Source of the DNA: Symsagittifera roscoffensis
Lineage: Eukaryota > Xenacoelomorpha > Acoela > Convolutidae
Length of the DNA stretch: 64,000 nt
Assembly: GCF_963678635.1 (NCBI RefSeq)
Contig: NC_087064.1
Coordinates: 35,659,716 to 35,723,715, forward strand
Direction of reading: 5' to 3'
In this document: in pieces, positions 21,809-31,493 of the stretch
How the letters are laid out: every line of letters begins with the position of its first letter
How positions within the stretch are numbered: the stretch's first letter is position 1
Notes under the pieces: generated by a model
Database searches by the model: none
Told to the model about the DNA's origin: nothing
The model's input: the letters and a program-made list of their open reading frames with translations, nothing else
Translations under genes and position numbers: made by a program

Positions 21809-24400
21809 TTACAAAGATTTATAATCGTTTAAAAAGTTTTCGAGTTCCTTGTTGAAAAGTTCACTATCTAGATCAGAATGATCCCCAAAATTTTCCAGTT
21901 CCATCCTTAGTGATTCGTCCGTTGATGAGGTTGATATTTGGTTCGAAGATGATGAACTTGAGTCAAGAACGATTAGCTCCGCCGGAGTCGTCTTATTGTC
22001 TGACGTATGTGGTTCTTCAATTTCAATCACGATTGGATCGGTCGCCGAACCGGATGTTTCTTGCATGTTATCTACTGCATCAAAAAAATAACGTTTGCCA
22101 TAAAATTTTGGTGGGCCTACATTTCTACCAGAACGACGGATGGTAGAGGTAATTTTACCGGATTTAGTAGTAGGATCGGTAGGTACAGTGCACTCGTCGG
22201 ATGAGTCGTTAATCTCGTAGACTGGGAAGTCTGTAACCGAGTTGTTATCCGTTGGATTACACTCATCTTGTCCGTTTTGATGCTCCGAATTGTCGTTGTC
22301 CCCTCCCTGGGTCACCGTTTTCTGTTCCGCTGTACTAGGTGTTCTGCCGGCGGGTATTATGCTTATTGGACACTCGTAAGGTTGTTCTCTAGGTTGTTCG
22401 CTGTTAGGGTCGATGTAGTTTTCTAAAACCTCAGATTTTATTTCGGGACGTGTTATAGCAGAATTAGGATTATTTTTGATTGAGACATGAGGTGTATTTA
22501 GGTCTGAAATAAAGCGTTCCCTGGCTACGTCTCTACAAGGAAAACCGCCCGCTATCCATTCCCATTCGCTAGTGTCCGAAATATCCGAAGGAATTATCAT
22601 GGATTCATCCGAAGCGAGGTAACCTGGGGGTGTTGTAGACTTCTTTGCGTGATGTGTTTGTCTTCTGGTATGTTTGTGTGAAGACCCTGATACGTATGTC
22701 CTAGTTAGGTTGTCTGAAGTGGTCGGGTTCAACTGTCTTGCCGTTCTTCTGGTTGGCTTTCTTGATCTTGGTTTCCGTGATGGTCCTTTCTGTTTCTGAC
22801 CTTTGAATGGTCTTTTGATTGGTAGTCTATTGGCGGTGATTTTCGAGGAAGAAGCATAGTCCGTGTCATAGCCTTTTTCGGTCGGGTTCTGGTTCTTCTT
22901 GGCTATCAAGTCGTCCTTGTAGCCGTCCTCTAGTCTGTCATCTGCATTCCAATCCTTAGCTCGTTCCTTAGACAGTATTGATTTCCCTTTGTCTAAAATT
23001 CCAAAGGAGGGTTTACCGGATGCTAATTGTTTCCAAATGGTATTTGGTTTTCTGTTATAGTGTATCTCGAAGGGTGAACATTTAATTTTTGATTGATAAG
23101 TAGAACGTAAATTCCAGATGATTTTTGAAACGGCATTCTGTAGAGTGCTTTTATCATGTTCTTTTGAAATAGCCAGTAGTTTAATTTTCACGGTATGTAC
23201 TAATTTTTCGACCAATCCGTTGGAACGGTGGTCGCCTACTGTACAAAAGATTATTTTGATGTTGTTGGAATCGCAGAATGATTTGAAGTCTTGACAAGTG
23301 AAGCAAGTAGCGTGATCTACCCTTATAGAATAAGGTATCCCGTGTAAGAATATGTATTCTTGTAAAAATTCTATGACTGTTTTTGAAGAAGTGGACGATG
23401 TAATTTTTGCCGACGGGAATTTAGAAAATCTGTCAATACAGAGTAAAATGTATTTCTTTGACCCCCAGTAAGAATCCAAAGGACCCGCGAAATCTAAATT
23501 TAGTTCTTCATTCGGTTCCGATAGTGGAGGAAGTTCACTAATTTGTGACTTAGGAATGACAGTTTTCAAATTCTTACCCGCCGATGTACATTCTGAACAG
23601 TTTTTTCCGTGGAAGTAGATTTGCCTGTTAATATGAGGCCACCAGATGTATTGAGCCAAGTATTTCATTCCAAATTGACCCGGGTGAGTTTCGTGTAAGG
23701 TCTTCATCATTGCGTTTCGTAGAGTAAATGGGATAACAAGTTTACCGTCCATATAAAGTAATCCGTCGGATTCATGCAGGTCTCGGGTAAAATGTTTGAA
23801 ATACGGAGAATTTGCATTAATCTTCTCCACCTTATTTTGAAGTGCTTTAACAATTGGGCTTAACATGGGATCATCTTCTGTCAAGAGAGCTACTAACTTG
23901 GCATTAAATAAAATATTTAAATCCAAGGGTCGATCCGGCAACTTCAAGTTTTCACGGTATTTTTTAACGAGATTAGCGTGGTCTGGTAAAAGTTGAAAGT
24001 CTAAATCTACGGAAATACCGGAAGTGGTGGGAATAATTACAATATTCTTATTATTCATATTAACAGTATCTACAATTTTTTTATCAACAGGTGAATTAAT
24101 TAAACTACAATTAGAGATTAAAAAATAAAGAAATGCGGAATTAGAAATTGAAATAATTAGAGTATTTGTATTCGAATAATCCGTTGGAATGCAATTTGAA
24201 GTACAAAATTCTGTTCTTTTGTGATTAAATGAGCAAATTGGAAAAGACGAATTAATGAGTTTTAACACTGCTGCTATTAGGTAATTACGTAAAAAAGCAT
24301 AATCGGAATTTTCCAGATTAAAACCAATGGCTGAGCAGGTAGTTCTTAGTTTCTCCGGCGGATTTAATGATTTATTAATCTTGTTAATGTCTGCTACTAC
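21809..24400 (-). CDS. pol: Retrotransposon integrase with long C-terminal tail
   Basis: Open frame reaching upstream of 24268 (where a GTG, not ATG, sits) and ending at 21809; from 24268 it is 819 codons. An HHCC zinc-binding domain is seen in LHETHPGQFG..NCSECTSAGK. The DDE catalytic core follows: D in LNLDFAGPLDSYWG, D in IRVDHATCFT (VDHAT where SDNGT-like sequence is usual), and E in NGLVEKLVHT. After the core comes an unusually long tail of roughly 350 residues with a basic Arg/Lys/Ser patch (SRKPRSRKPTRRTARQ), then an acidic, Ser/Thr-rich stretch ending near SSSSSNQISTSSTDE. I see no chromodomain. The frame is joined to RT-RNase H only across a frame change near 24430. Confidence 0.88.
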   Translation of the reverse strand, partial: VVADINKINKSLNPPEKLRTTCSAIGFNLENSDYAFLRNYLIAAVLKLINSSFPICSFNHKRTEFCTSNCIPTDYSNTNTLIISISNSAFLYFLISNCSLINSPVDKKIVDTVNMNNKNIVIIPTTSGISVDLDFQLLPDHANLVKKYRENLKLPDRPLDLNILFNAKLVALLTEDDPMLSPIVKALQNKVEKINANSPYFKHFTRDLHESDGLLYMDGKLVIPFTLRNAMMKTLHETHPGQFGMKYLAQYIWWPHINRQIYFHGKNCSECTSAGKNLKTVIPKSQISELPPLSEPNEELNLDFAGPLDSYWGSKKYILLCIDRFSKFPSAKITSSTSSKTVIEFLQEYIFLHGIPYSIRVDHATCFTCQDFKSFCDSNNIKIIFCTVGDHRSNGLVEKLVHTVKIKLLAISKEHDKSTLQNAVSKIIWNLRSTYQSKIKCSPFEIHYNRKPNTIWKQLASGKPSFGILDKGKSILSKERAKDWNADDRLEDGYKDDLIAKKNQNPTEKGYDTDYASSSKITANRLPIKRPFKGQKQKGPSRKPRSRKPTRRTARQLNPTTSDNLTRTYVSGSSHKHTRRQTHHAKKSTTPPGYLASDESMIIPSDISDTSEWEWIAGGFPCRDVARERFISDLNTPHVSIKNNPNSAITRPEIKSEVLENYIDPNSEQPREQPYECPISIIPAGRTPSTAEQKTVTQGGDNDNSEHQNGQDECNPTDNNSVTDFPVYEINDSSDECTVPTDPTTKSGKITSTIRRSGRNVGPPKFYGKRYFFDAVDNMQETSGSATDPIVIEIEEPHTSDNKTTPAELIVLDSSSSSSNQISTSSTDESLRMELENFGDHSDLDSELFNKELENFLNDYKSL

Positions 24401-24534
24401 GATGTTGGAAGGGCATTTCCTGATGGGATTCTTGAAATAAGATCAGTAAAACCCATGTCTTTTCCTGCAATGTGTTTGATAGAGAAATTAAAAGGTAATA
24501 ATCTGTCTACCCATCTTGTTAATCTACTGTGTTA

Positions 24535-25635
24535 GGTTTTATTCCCGTGATTTGGTGATAACGCGGATAATAAAGCTTTATGGTCGGTAATTACTTCGAA
24601 ATCTGATCCGTAAAGATAGTTCTTATAATGTTCGACGGCCCATACAACCCCTAGAAGTTCGAGCTCGTTCGTAGAATATTTAGACTCGTGAGGGTTTAAA
24701 AAGCGCGAAGCGAATGAGGTTGTTTTCCAATCGTTCCCGTGGAGTTGTTCAAGCGAGGCCCCAAGTCCGTTATGAGAAGCGTCTGTTTTTACTCTAGTTT
24801 TACGTTTCACGTCGAAATGGGTATTCTCTGTTAGGTTTACGATTTCCTCTTTAATTTTTTCAAACGCTTTTGTATGGTCGTCGTTCCATTGGAATAATGA
24901 TTTCTTTTTTAAAAGTGGTCGAAGTGGACTTCCTAAGGATGCTAAGTTTGGGACAAATTTTATGTATTGGTTTGTAGAACCAAAAAACGAACGTAATTCT
25001 TTCAAATTCTTCGGAATAGGTAAGTCTTTTATGGCTTTCGATTTGTCGAATAATGGGGTAATACCAGATTTAGAGATTTTGAATCCCAACCATTCTATTT
25101 CTTTTTGAAAGAATTTACATTTTGACCATTTCACCGCGAAATTATATTCGTCGAGAGTTGATAAAATTTTTAACACGATATTCTTGTGATCTAAGAAGGA
25201 TCCTTTGGAAGCGATTAAAATGTCATCCAAATAACAATTGGTAAATGGGATTGAACCTAATGTAGAGTCCATTACTCTTTGAAATTCGTTAGGCATATCC
25301 CCTAAGCCGTAAAAACCAGTTAAAAATTGGTAAGTACCCGTAATGTCGCCACCCACGATACTGAAGTTACATTGGTTACTAGTGAATTTATCTAATGCTA
25401 ATTGACTGTACGCGTTTTTCAGGTCTAAGTTTGTAAACCACACTTCTCCAACGGAATCATTAGTAATTTGTGCCGCGACATTGTCTACCAGTTCGTGGAT
25501 GTTTGGCATTTGATATTTGTTCTTGTAAATCTGTTTGTTTATGAACTTGGAGTCTAAGGCTAATATGATGGATTTATCTTTTTTACAAGTAATGGCTATT
25601 GGACTAATAAATCTGTCTTCGTCGCAGTTTTCTAG
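24535..25635 (-). pseudogene. pol: Retrotransposon reverse transcriptase-RNase H
   Basis: Continues from the Gag-protease frame after a one-base shift. Visible RT features: the FTNLDLKNAYSQLAL block, the catalytic YLDDILIAS (YxDD), LGFKIS, and the connection segment LRSFFGSTNQYIKF. RNase H follows with KTDASHNGLG, NELELLGVVWAVEHYK and DHKALLSAL. A TAA at 24532-24534 stops it inside RNase H; the same frame then continues with RLTRWVDRLLPF up to about 24410. RT fingers, palm and the YxDD catalytic pair look intact, so decay is recent. Without repair of the frame this copy cannot make full-length Pol. Confidence 0.9.
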
Positions 25636-27410
25636 TTTTTGATATGTCCTTCCGCCTTTAGTCTATTTAATTCAGACTTTACCGCGTCCAGTAAATGAAG
25701 GGGAACTCGTCTTCCCTTTAGTTGGATTGGTTTTAAGGGTTCGTGAAAATGGGTGATTTTCATTTGATTCTTTATTTTTCCAATCCGAAGGAATAAATTT
25801 TTGAAAGATTTTGTTATATTTAAAATTTCCCTATCCTGGTTTGATTGAGAGATGGAATTTATTGACTTACACTGTTTGTTAGTCTGGAAATGTGGAAAGT
25901 GTTTCTGAGAGACTTCTATCCCCACTTTTGGAAGGTTGTCATTCCCTAGGATATTTCTCTCGTATCCCTCGGTTAAGAAGAATTGACAATCGTTGTCTGA
26001 CCAGCCGTTTGAAAATATCGGAAGCTTCACCTTTCCAGTAATGTTTATGGCATTATCTGTGAATCCACAGTATAGGTCTCTAGTTGATTTATCCACTGGA
26101 TAGATTTTCAAGTAAGGGTCTCGTAACTTTAATTCGTGAAGTACGTTTTTCTTAAGGAAGCTCACCGGGCTTGCTGAATCCACTTGAATGTTTAAAATTA
26201 CTTGGTTTTCTTTTCCGAGTCCAATGTTCAATAATTTCTTTAATTCTTTTCCATCGTTATCAAAAATCGTAGTTACATTTAGTACAGAATAATCGTCATT
26301 TTCACTTTGTCCAGATTCTGACCATGCATTTATTACACCACAACATTCTCTATCGATGAGGTCAGTATTTACATCCGGAATATCCGACGGATTAAAATCT
26401 GTGTTATCTACAATTTGGGTATTTACAATGTTTACATTTTTGCGACGAGATTTACAAAGTCTAGTGAAATGTCCTTTGAATTTACAAGAAGTACAAGTCG
26501 TGTCCTTTGCTGGGCAAACTGCTAAATGACCTTTCGAGAATACACCGCCGCACTTCATACAGTTGTTACTCTTTTCAATGTTAAGGGTTGGTTCTCTTTT
26601 GACGTTAAAGTGGTTACTTGGTCTGTGTACGGATGATCCGTTGGATTTAAAATTATTTGTTAGTTTCAGGTGGTTTAAAATTCCTTTTTCATCTATGAGT
26701 GCAACATTTAGTGCTTCGCGTGGAGGGAGGGTTTCTGTTAACAATTTCCTTTGAATGTCGTAGTTTTTCATATTATTTATGAAAATGTCTCTTATCCACT
26801 CTTCTTCTCCTGCGGATATGTCGCACTTTTTGGCCATTTCGGCTAAGGCACCCCAAAATTGTTCAAGGGATTCTCTTTCTCGTTGCTTTCTATTTAATAG
26901 TTTATGTCGTTCAAATGTGACATTTGTTTTTCTTACGAATGCAATCGCTAAGAACTCCCAGAATTCCTTAAAAGAAATTTGCAGAACTTTCACCTTGGTA
27001 AATTTTTGTCCAAAGATCCTTTTTCCTTCATTACCCAGTGCCAGATATAAAACCGAACGTAATTTCTTGTCTGCTTCTTCTATTCGCATTCCGTTGAATT
27101 TCTTGGTTTCAGTTTTTATCGAAGCAGTTTCTTCTTCGTCATACCGTCTTTGCTCTTGAGTGTTTCTTTCTAATCTGGAGCGTCTTTGGGCATCTGTTTC
27201 ACCGTCTGTCGGGTTTTTCAAATTTGGAGGTAATGGGTGTTGTCTCTCCGACGGATTGAGTAGATTTTCTATGTCAATGTTTTCCTTAGCAATGATAGCT
27301 AATTGAAACAGATCGCTCCAGTCTTCCCATGGAATGGGAGGGTCTACCATATGGTTTTGCCAAAAAGGAGGTATTCCTCTCACGTTAGATTCGTTAGTTG
27401 ACTGCGCCAT
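25632..27410 (-). CDS. gag: Retrotransposon Gag-protease polyprotein
   Basis: Open frame of 592 aa. The first ~250 residues are the Gag capsid region (charged, coiled-coil-like). Two zinc knuckles follow at about residues 285-320: CMKCGGVFSKGHLAVC (CX2CX7HX3C) and CTSCKFKGHFTRLC (CX2CX4HX4C). A retroviral-type aspartic protease follows, with active-site segment VDSASPVSF where DSA takes the place of the usual DTG/DSG. The frame then runs into the start of the reverse transcriptase (LNRLKAEGHIKN) and stops at 25632-25634. The RT continues one frame over from 25635, so Gag, protease and RT were probably one continuous frame. The ATG sits on the LTR/primer-site junction. Confidence 0.9.
   Translation of the reverse strand: MAQSTNESNVRGIPPFWQNHMVDPPIPWEDWSDLFQLAIIAKENIDIENLLNPSERQHPLPPNLKNPTDGETDAQRRSRLERNTQEQRRYDEEETASIKTETKKFNGMRIEEADKKLRSVLYLALGNEGKRIFGQKFTKVKVLQISFKEFWEFLAIAFVRKTNVTFERHKLLNRKQRERESLEQFWGALAEMAKKCDISAGEEEWIRDIFINNMKNYDIQRKLLTETLPPREALNVALIDEKGILNHLKLTNNFKSNGSSVHRPSNHFNVKREPTLNIEKSNNCMKCGGVFSKGHLAVCPAKDTTCTSCKFKGHFTRLCKSRRKNVNIVNTQIVDNTDFNPSDIPDVNTDLIDRECCGVINAWSESGQSENDDYSVLNVTTIFDNDGKELKKLLNIGLGKENQVILNIQVDSASPVSFLKKNVLHELKLRDPYLKIYPVDKSTRDLYCGFTDNAINITGKVKLPIFSNGWSDNDCQFFLTEGYERNILGNDNLPKVGIEVSQKHFPHFQTNKQCKSINSISQSNQDREILNITKSFKNLFLRIGKIKNQMKITHFHEPLKPIQLKGRRVPLHLLDAVKSELNRLKAEGHIKN
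27392..27409 (-). promoter_or_regulatory. Primer-binding site, overlapping the gag start
   Basis: Directly after the 5' LTR the element strand reads TGGCGCAGTCAA. A TGG here pairs with the CCA end of a tRNA primer. The A of the gag ATG is the last base of the LTR and the TG the first two of this site, so gag has no separate leader. The priming tRNA is not identified. Confidence 0.7.
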
Positions 27411-27624
27411 GATAAAATATTTCTTTGTTGTAGCTAATTCTAAGTTAAAACTATAAAAAGAATATGGAATTAAGATGAATTAGTCGGTAAGTTAAAACAT
27501 TAAAACAATGAGAGATCATTCTCTCCGCCGGAGAGAATGACCAAATGAAGGTCATAATAAAGTGACCAGTTAAATAAACTAATATGTTTTGCAGTAATTG
27601 CAAAACATGATGTAAATCACAACA
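27410..27624 (-). repeat. 5' LTR of the Ty3/Gypsy element
   Basis: 215 bp, TG...CA, beginning TGTTGTGATTTAC and ending TTTTATCA on the element strand. It contains the same three hairpins as the 3' copy and should hold the promoter. It differs from the 3' LTR at three positions plus one inserted base. Confidence 0.92.
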
Positions 27625-27818
27625 GGTTGGTTGAATTGTATACAATTTTGATCAAGATATTTGAAACATAGGTTAGGCATGACGACACGGGTAGTTATTG
27701 TTGTTGTCATCAAACTCCTACCTTAACTTTCTGCTAATGCGGAGTAAACTTCTCTAACAAATGATTAGACTGATAACTATTTATTTCTCTGTTTATGGAA
27801 GCTAAAGCTGCTTCACAA

Positions 27819-28205
27819 CAGGGGCGGATCTAGAATTTTCTCGAGGGGGGGCGGATTTTCAAAACATTTTCGAAAATTTTGACGACCTTTTTTTTAGGTC
27901 AACCAAATTGATTTTCCGCGCTCTCCTAAAGCACTATAGAAACCGTCGATAGACCAAATTCTCTGCGCCGCAGGCAAATTTTTGAAAAAACAAGTAAAAA
28001 AGGGCACTTTTGGAAAATTTTGACAAAAAAATTGCATTTTTTGGCGCACGCTCCCCCTCAAAGTTAGTATATATTGGCGCCAAAGGCGCCCTTAGAAAAA
28101 TTAAATTTAAGGGTCGGTCGACCAAAATTGGATTTCTTAAAAAGTATCAAAGAGGGGACCCTTTGGGTCGGCAGGGGGTCGAATCCCTGAAGAAAGGCGA
28201 CGCCA
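27819..28205 (+). mobile_element. hAT-type MITE, CAGGGGCGGAT family, 3'-truncated
   Basis: Starts CAGGGGCGGATCTAGAA and follows the 16308 copy through GGTCAACCAAATTG, GCGCCGCAGGC, the GGCGCCAAAGGCGCC palindrome and GGGGACCCTTTGGG. It loses the family near GAATCCCTGAAG, before the right inverted repeat. No matching target duplication remains. Confidence 0.8.
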
Positions 28206-30153
28206 TTATAACAGCACTTTGCTTGCCTCAATTCAATTTGGATTGATTTACTTAGCCAGTTACGCTCAAAAAGCGCGAAAAATACCGCGCATTAATTATC
28301 TCAAATTGAGCAAATTGTCCATTTTCAAACCCCACAACTTCACAAAAAAAACGATCACAGATTAAAAAAAAAGACTTTGAAAATTTGAACTCAGGACATC
28401 AGTACATTTAAGATGATATGACCAGTTAGAAAGTCAAAATTTGTCCTAAAAAAGACCAACTCGAGCATAAATACTCTTATTATTTTTTTAAAAAATCGAA
28501 ACATAAAATCTGGCTCAGAGAACAGCTCCACGTTCACCTGAGGATAGCTTTAGTCTCAATTAAAAAATAATTTATTTAAAAAAGAAAAAAGTGGTAGATC
28601 TTTGAATCATGTCGACAACCTTAAGTTTTTAACAGTACTTTCTGGAAGTTTTTTCTATAAAACCTTTTAAAATGTTCAAAATTAATGTTTTGAAATTGCG
28701 CTTCGTTCTGGCAATGTTAAGAAATAACCAATAAAATGTTCTGTTCCTATGGCTTTTTTTACGGTTCATAGAGAAAACTTCCAGAAATAACAGAGAGAAA
28801 CTCAAAGTTATCGACCTGATACGAAAATGCATCATTTGTTTTCAATTTTATCAAAAATTTTGTGAACTGCGAAAATTTTTAAATATTCGAAACGTTTTGA
28901 AATTAATTATCACTTCTTGATTTTAGCGCTCACTCTTAAAACCCATAGCCGCGACTAGCTTCAGCTCGAAAAATGGGAAGTAACATTTTTCAGTTCAATT
29001 AACGTTATGAAGTACACCGCCTCCAGTTCTCCAATTCTTAATTCAGGCAAACAATTGTTTATATTTTCTTTTTGAGGGAAAGTGTGAAATCATTTCCCCG
29101 CCCTTGTGCCCTACAGGGGACACTGCCCAACCCCTTTTTAGTTCATAAAACAGTTAATTATTCCTATTCACATGCTAAGCAGCTGTATAAGTGCTGCGCA
29201 TTATGCTAATTATTTGTATATTGATCTATTTCCCCACATGTACATACGATTAGCCTTCAAACATCGGGCTGAGATCTTAAATTATATGAATCATTATGCT
29301 TATCGTTGTAACCGATAATCCGTGAGTTGTGAATATATGAAAACTGTGGATATTACTCAATCATTAATTCTTAACTTTAGATTAAATGCCTCAATGGCGC
29401 TTTGGGATTTTTAGTTGTGGTCTTGAAATGCAGTTGTGTTCGCGGAGTGATAAATAGGATGATATATTGGGTGGGAGGGACTAAACAAAAAACACCTCCC
29501 AATAGTTTTTCCTATCAATCATTTATAAACATCTGTCACTAAAAGACATCGCATAAATATTTGAAGCAAAAATATTACAAAAAATTGTCCGTACGTCTGG
29601 AATAGGAGGAGTTCTTTCAATGATACGTCCAGCTTTTGTTAACCACTTCAACTCCCTCTGCTTTAAAATTTGAAACGAAATTTTTCATATGCTTCCAGTT
29701 TTTCCAAAATACATGTGCGGTCAAAATTTCCACTGTAATTTGATTCATAGTGAATTATGAAACCGAGAAAACAAGTGATTACTGTCGTGAATTTCACAAA
29801 TAGCTTTTTACCTATGAGTTTTTGGCGTGGAATTGTTTGGAATTCTTGTGAAACTCAACAAGATGTGAAAATCAATGTCAAGCGACGTAAAGTTTGTGCT
29901 CGGTGTAATTTTTTTCATCAGAATAGTTTTAATTTTCCAACTCGGAGATTTGCGGAAGTTTTTGTATTATATGAAAAGTATTGATGCCCTGAGCTTAAGT
30001 TTATGAACCTATTTTCCCTGCAGCTTTTTTTGTGAGCTATAGTGGCAAACATAACTTTTAAAAAAAATCCCAAGCAAAAAATCTTTTCTAAGTTTACGCG
30101 CAAGTTTTCAGTTTTTTTAGATTGCATAAAAAGCCCCATACAGAAGTGGCGAT
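28206..30153. other. Intergenic DNA with a partial family 1 repeat
   Basis: About 28260-28480 matches the middle of the family 1 repeat (TACCGCGCATTAATT, ACGATCACAG, CTCGAGCATAA) without either terminus. The rest has no coding or RNA signal I can support. Confidence 0.45.
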
Positions 30154-30162
30154 AGTTAAAAA

Positions 30163-31484
30163 AGCGCAGAGACAATTCAGCCACAGACAATTCAGCCGAT
30201 TCAAAATACAGACAATTCAGCCAAAAAAAAACTCAGACAATTCAGCCAAAGACAATTCGGCCGATTTAGATTAAAGAGACAAGATAAAAGGGAACAATAA
30301 AATTTTTCTAATTTGATTAGAGTCAGAAGGCTTTCAACAGTTTACCAAAGAAATGTAAAACATCAAATAACAAATTTCGAAGATCAAAACAAACTTGCTA
30401 TGCATAAAGTTTTACGAAATATGTACATTGAAGGTACACAGTTTTAAATATTTCTGTATATGGTCTCGATTGTAGTTTTTTGCGTTTTGAACGAGTTTAT
30501 CATTTGCTATTGAATACTTGGGCTTCTGTTTTCTGATAATATCACCGGACATCAGTCTCTTTACATTAATTTCGGCGTTTTTTTGCTCATCTTTGAATCG
30601 GGTGATCAACTTGGGGAGGGCTGGATGCTTTGTCGATACGAACTTATTGAAGCTGCCATTCCATGCCTCCAACGCATTGTTCGTACGAGGTTCTCCGCTG
30701 AGCACCCGATTGAAAACGTTCCAATCGGCAATGTCAAACTTTGGTTTGACGCGTTTATTTCCTCAACAAGCACCAATATAGGTGTCTTCGAAGTAGTCTG
30801 ATAGACTCTGGAATTCCTCTGAGGGATTCTCTTTTCGGAGCGCCTCAAACGCGAAAATAACGTCGTCAATGGGAACGAATGCCAAGCAAATCATTTTTTT
30901 GACATTCAGTCTTTGTATGTCAAGTTTTTGAACCAAGTTTTTGTACATTGCGCCATACTGCTTGGCCCAGGTGGAAGAAGCAGAATTGAATTTCTGTATC
31001 AGGCTGCATTTTTTTTATGGCGTTGCGAACAGCGGCTTCAAAGTCAATGACTACTTTTTTTCCAAATTGCTCTAAGCAGCCAAAAAGTTTTTCTTGCGTC
31101 TTATTGGGCAGCAGAGCATACACCAAGGGTATAACTGCGTTTTCGATTACACCATGAATAGTATAAACTTGGTAAAAGACGTCTGGTGCCACTGAAAACG
31201 TTCCATCGCAATGACATTGTAATGAGTTGTAAAAAGTTTTATTATGCTTAGGCATTTTTGGTTCTGTTAATTTTAATTGTTTTATGTGCATTTGAAAGGA
31301 ATTACTTATAAATCGTCTAATGAAAGCTTTGATGTTTTGCCGCATGTGAAAAGTTTTTGCGCGCACGTTTTAAAACTTTAAAACTGTCTGAATAGTCTTT
31401 GGCCGAATTGTCTCACTCATTTTGACTGAATTGTCTGAGTTTGAAATTGGCTGAATTGTCTGTGGCCGAATTGTCTGAACGCGA
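30163..31484 (-). mobile_element. MULE DNA transposon with iterated-word TIRs
   Basis: A 1322-bp element flanked by a perfect 9-bp target duplication AGTTAAAAA (30154-30162 and 31485-31493), the size expected for Mutator-like elements. The terminal inverted repeats are about 100 bp and built from a spaced repeated word GACAATTCAGCC or GACAATTCGGCC: five copies on the left (30171, 30186, 30211, 30236, 30251) and at least four on the right in reverse complement (31401, 31424, 31450, 31465). Between them is a MULE transposase. The right flank continues as GTCGAAC..GTCTAAAGAAAAAA, which matches the family 1 repeat, so it inserted into a family 1 copy. Confidence 0.88.
30420..31345 (-). pseudogene. 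MULE transposase, two lesions
   Basis: DDE-type transposase of the MULE superfamily. The first frame (to 30920) has CDGTFSVAPDVFYQVYTIHG and VYALLPNKTQEKLFG (first catalytic Asp region), VIDFEAAVRNAI (second Asp) and FCFFHLGQAVWRN, the family's C/H motif. Near 30940 the frame shifts; the next part has LNVKKMICLAFVP and YFEDTYIGAC and meets a TGA at about 30763. After this stop the same frame continues with EPRTNNALEAWNGSFN and a C-terminal KYLKLC. The sequence before the catalytic region is short and lacks the FLYWCH-type or RERA..NTQ N-terminus seen in other copies, so the coding region is also shortened. The first ATG is at about 31345. Confidence 0.85.
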
Positions 31485-31493
31485 GTTAAAAAG

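Larger units (their letters stand above)
20872..27624 (-). mobile_element. Ty3/Gypsy LTR retrotransposon, full length, pol broken
   Basis: A 6.75-kb element flanked by the 5-bp target duplication GGTTG (20867-20871 and 27625-27629). Its order on the minus strand is LTR (27624-27410), primer-binding site, gag-protease, reverse transcriptase-RNase H, integrase, polypurine tract, LTR (21085-20872). RT/RNase H before integrase is the Ty3/Gypsy order. The gag zinc knuckles resemble the Mag lineage, which is an inference. The LTRs differ by three substitutions and one 1-bp indel, so insertion is recent. Three lesions interrupt pol: a frame shift at about 25635, a TAA at 24532-24534 in RNase H, and a frame shift near 24430 before the integrase. 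Both shifts fall in short A runs. No envelope gene is seen. This copy is not expected to be autonomous unless the lesions are assembly errors. Confidence 0.93.

Noticed and set aside
20872-27624. Endogenous retrovirus with env
   Set aside because: No open frame with envelope features exists between integrase and the 3' LTR. The long integrase-frame tail is hydrophilic, with no signal peptide or membrane anchor.
28331-28346. CTTCACAA downstream of the truncated hAT MITE at 27819 as its missing target duplication
   Set aside because: It lies within conserved family 1 sequence (the ACTTTACGAAAAA block) and is not next to a right terminus, so the match is coincidental.
30154-31493. The repeated GACAATTCAGCC words as a CRISPR-like array
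   Set aside because: The words are few, unevenly spaced, inverted at the other end and bounded by a 9-bp target duplication around a MULE transposase, so they are transposon ends.
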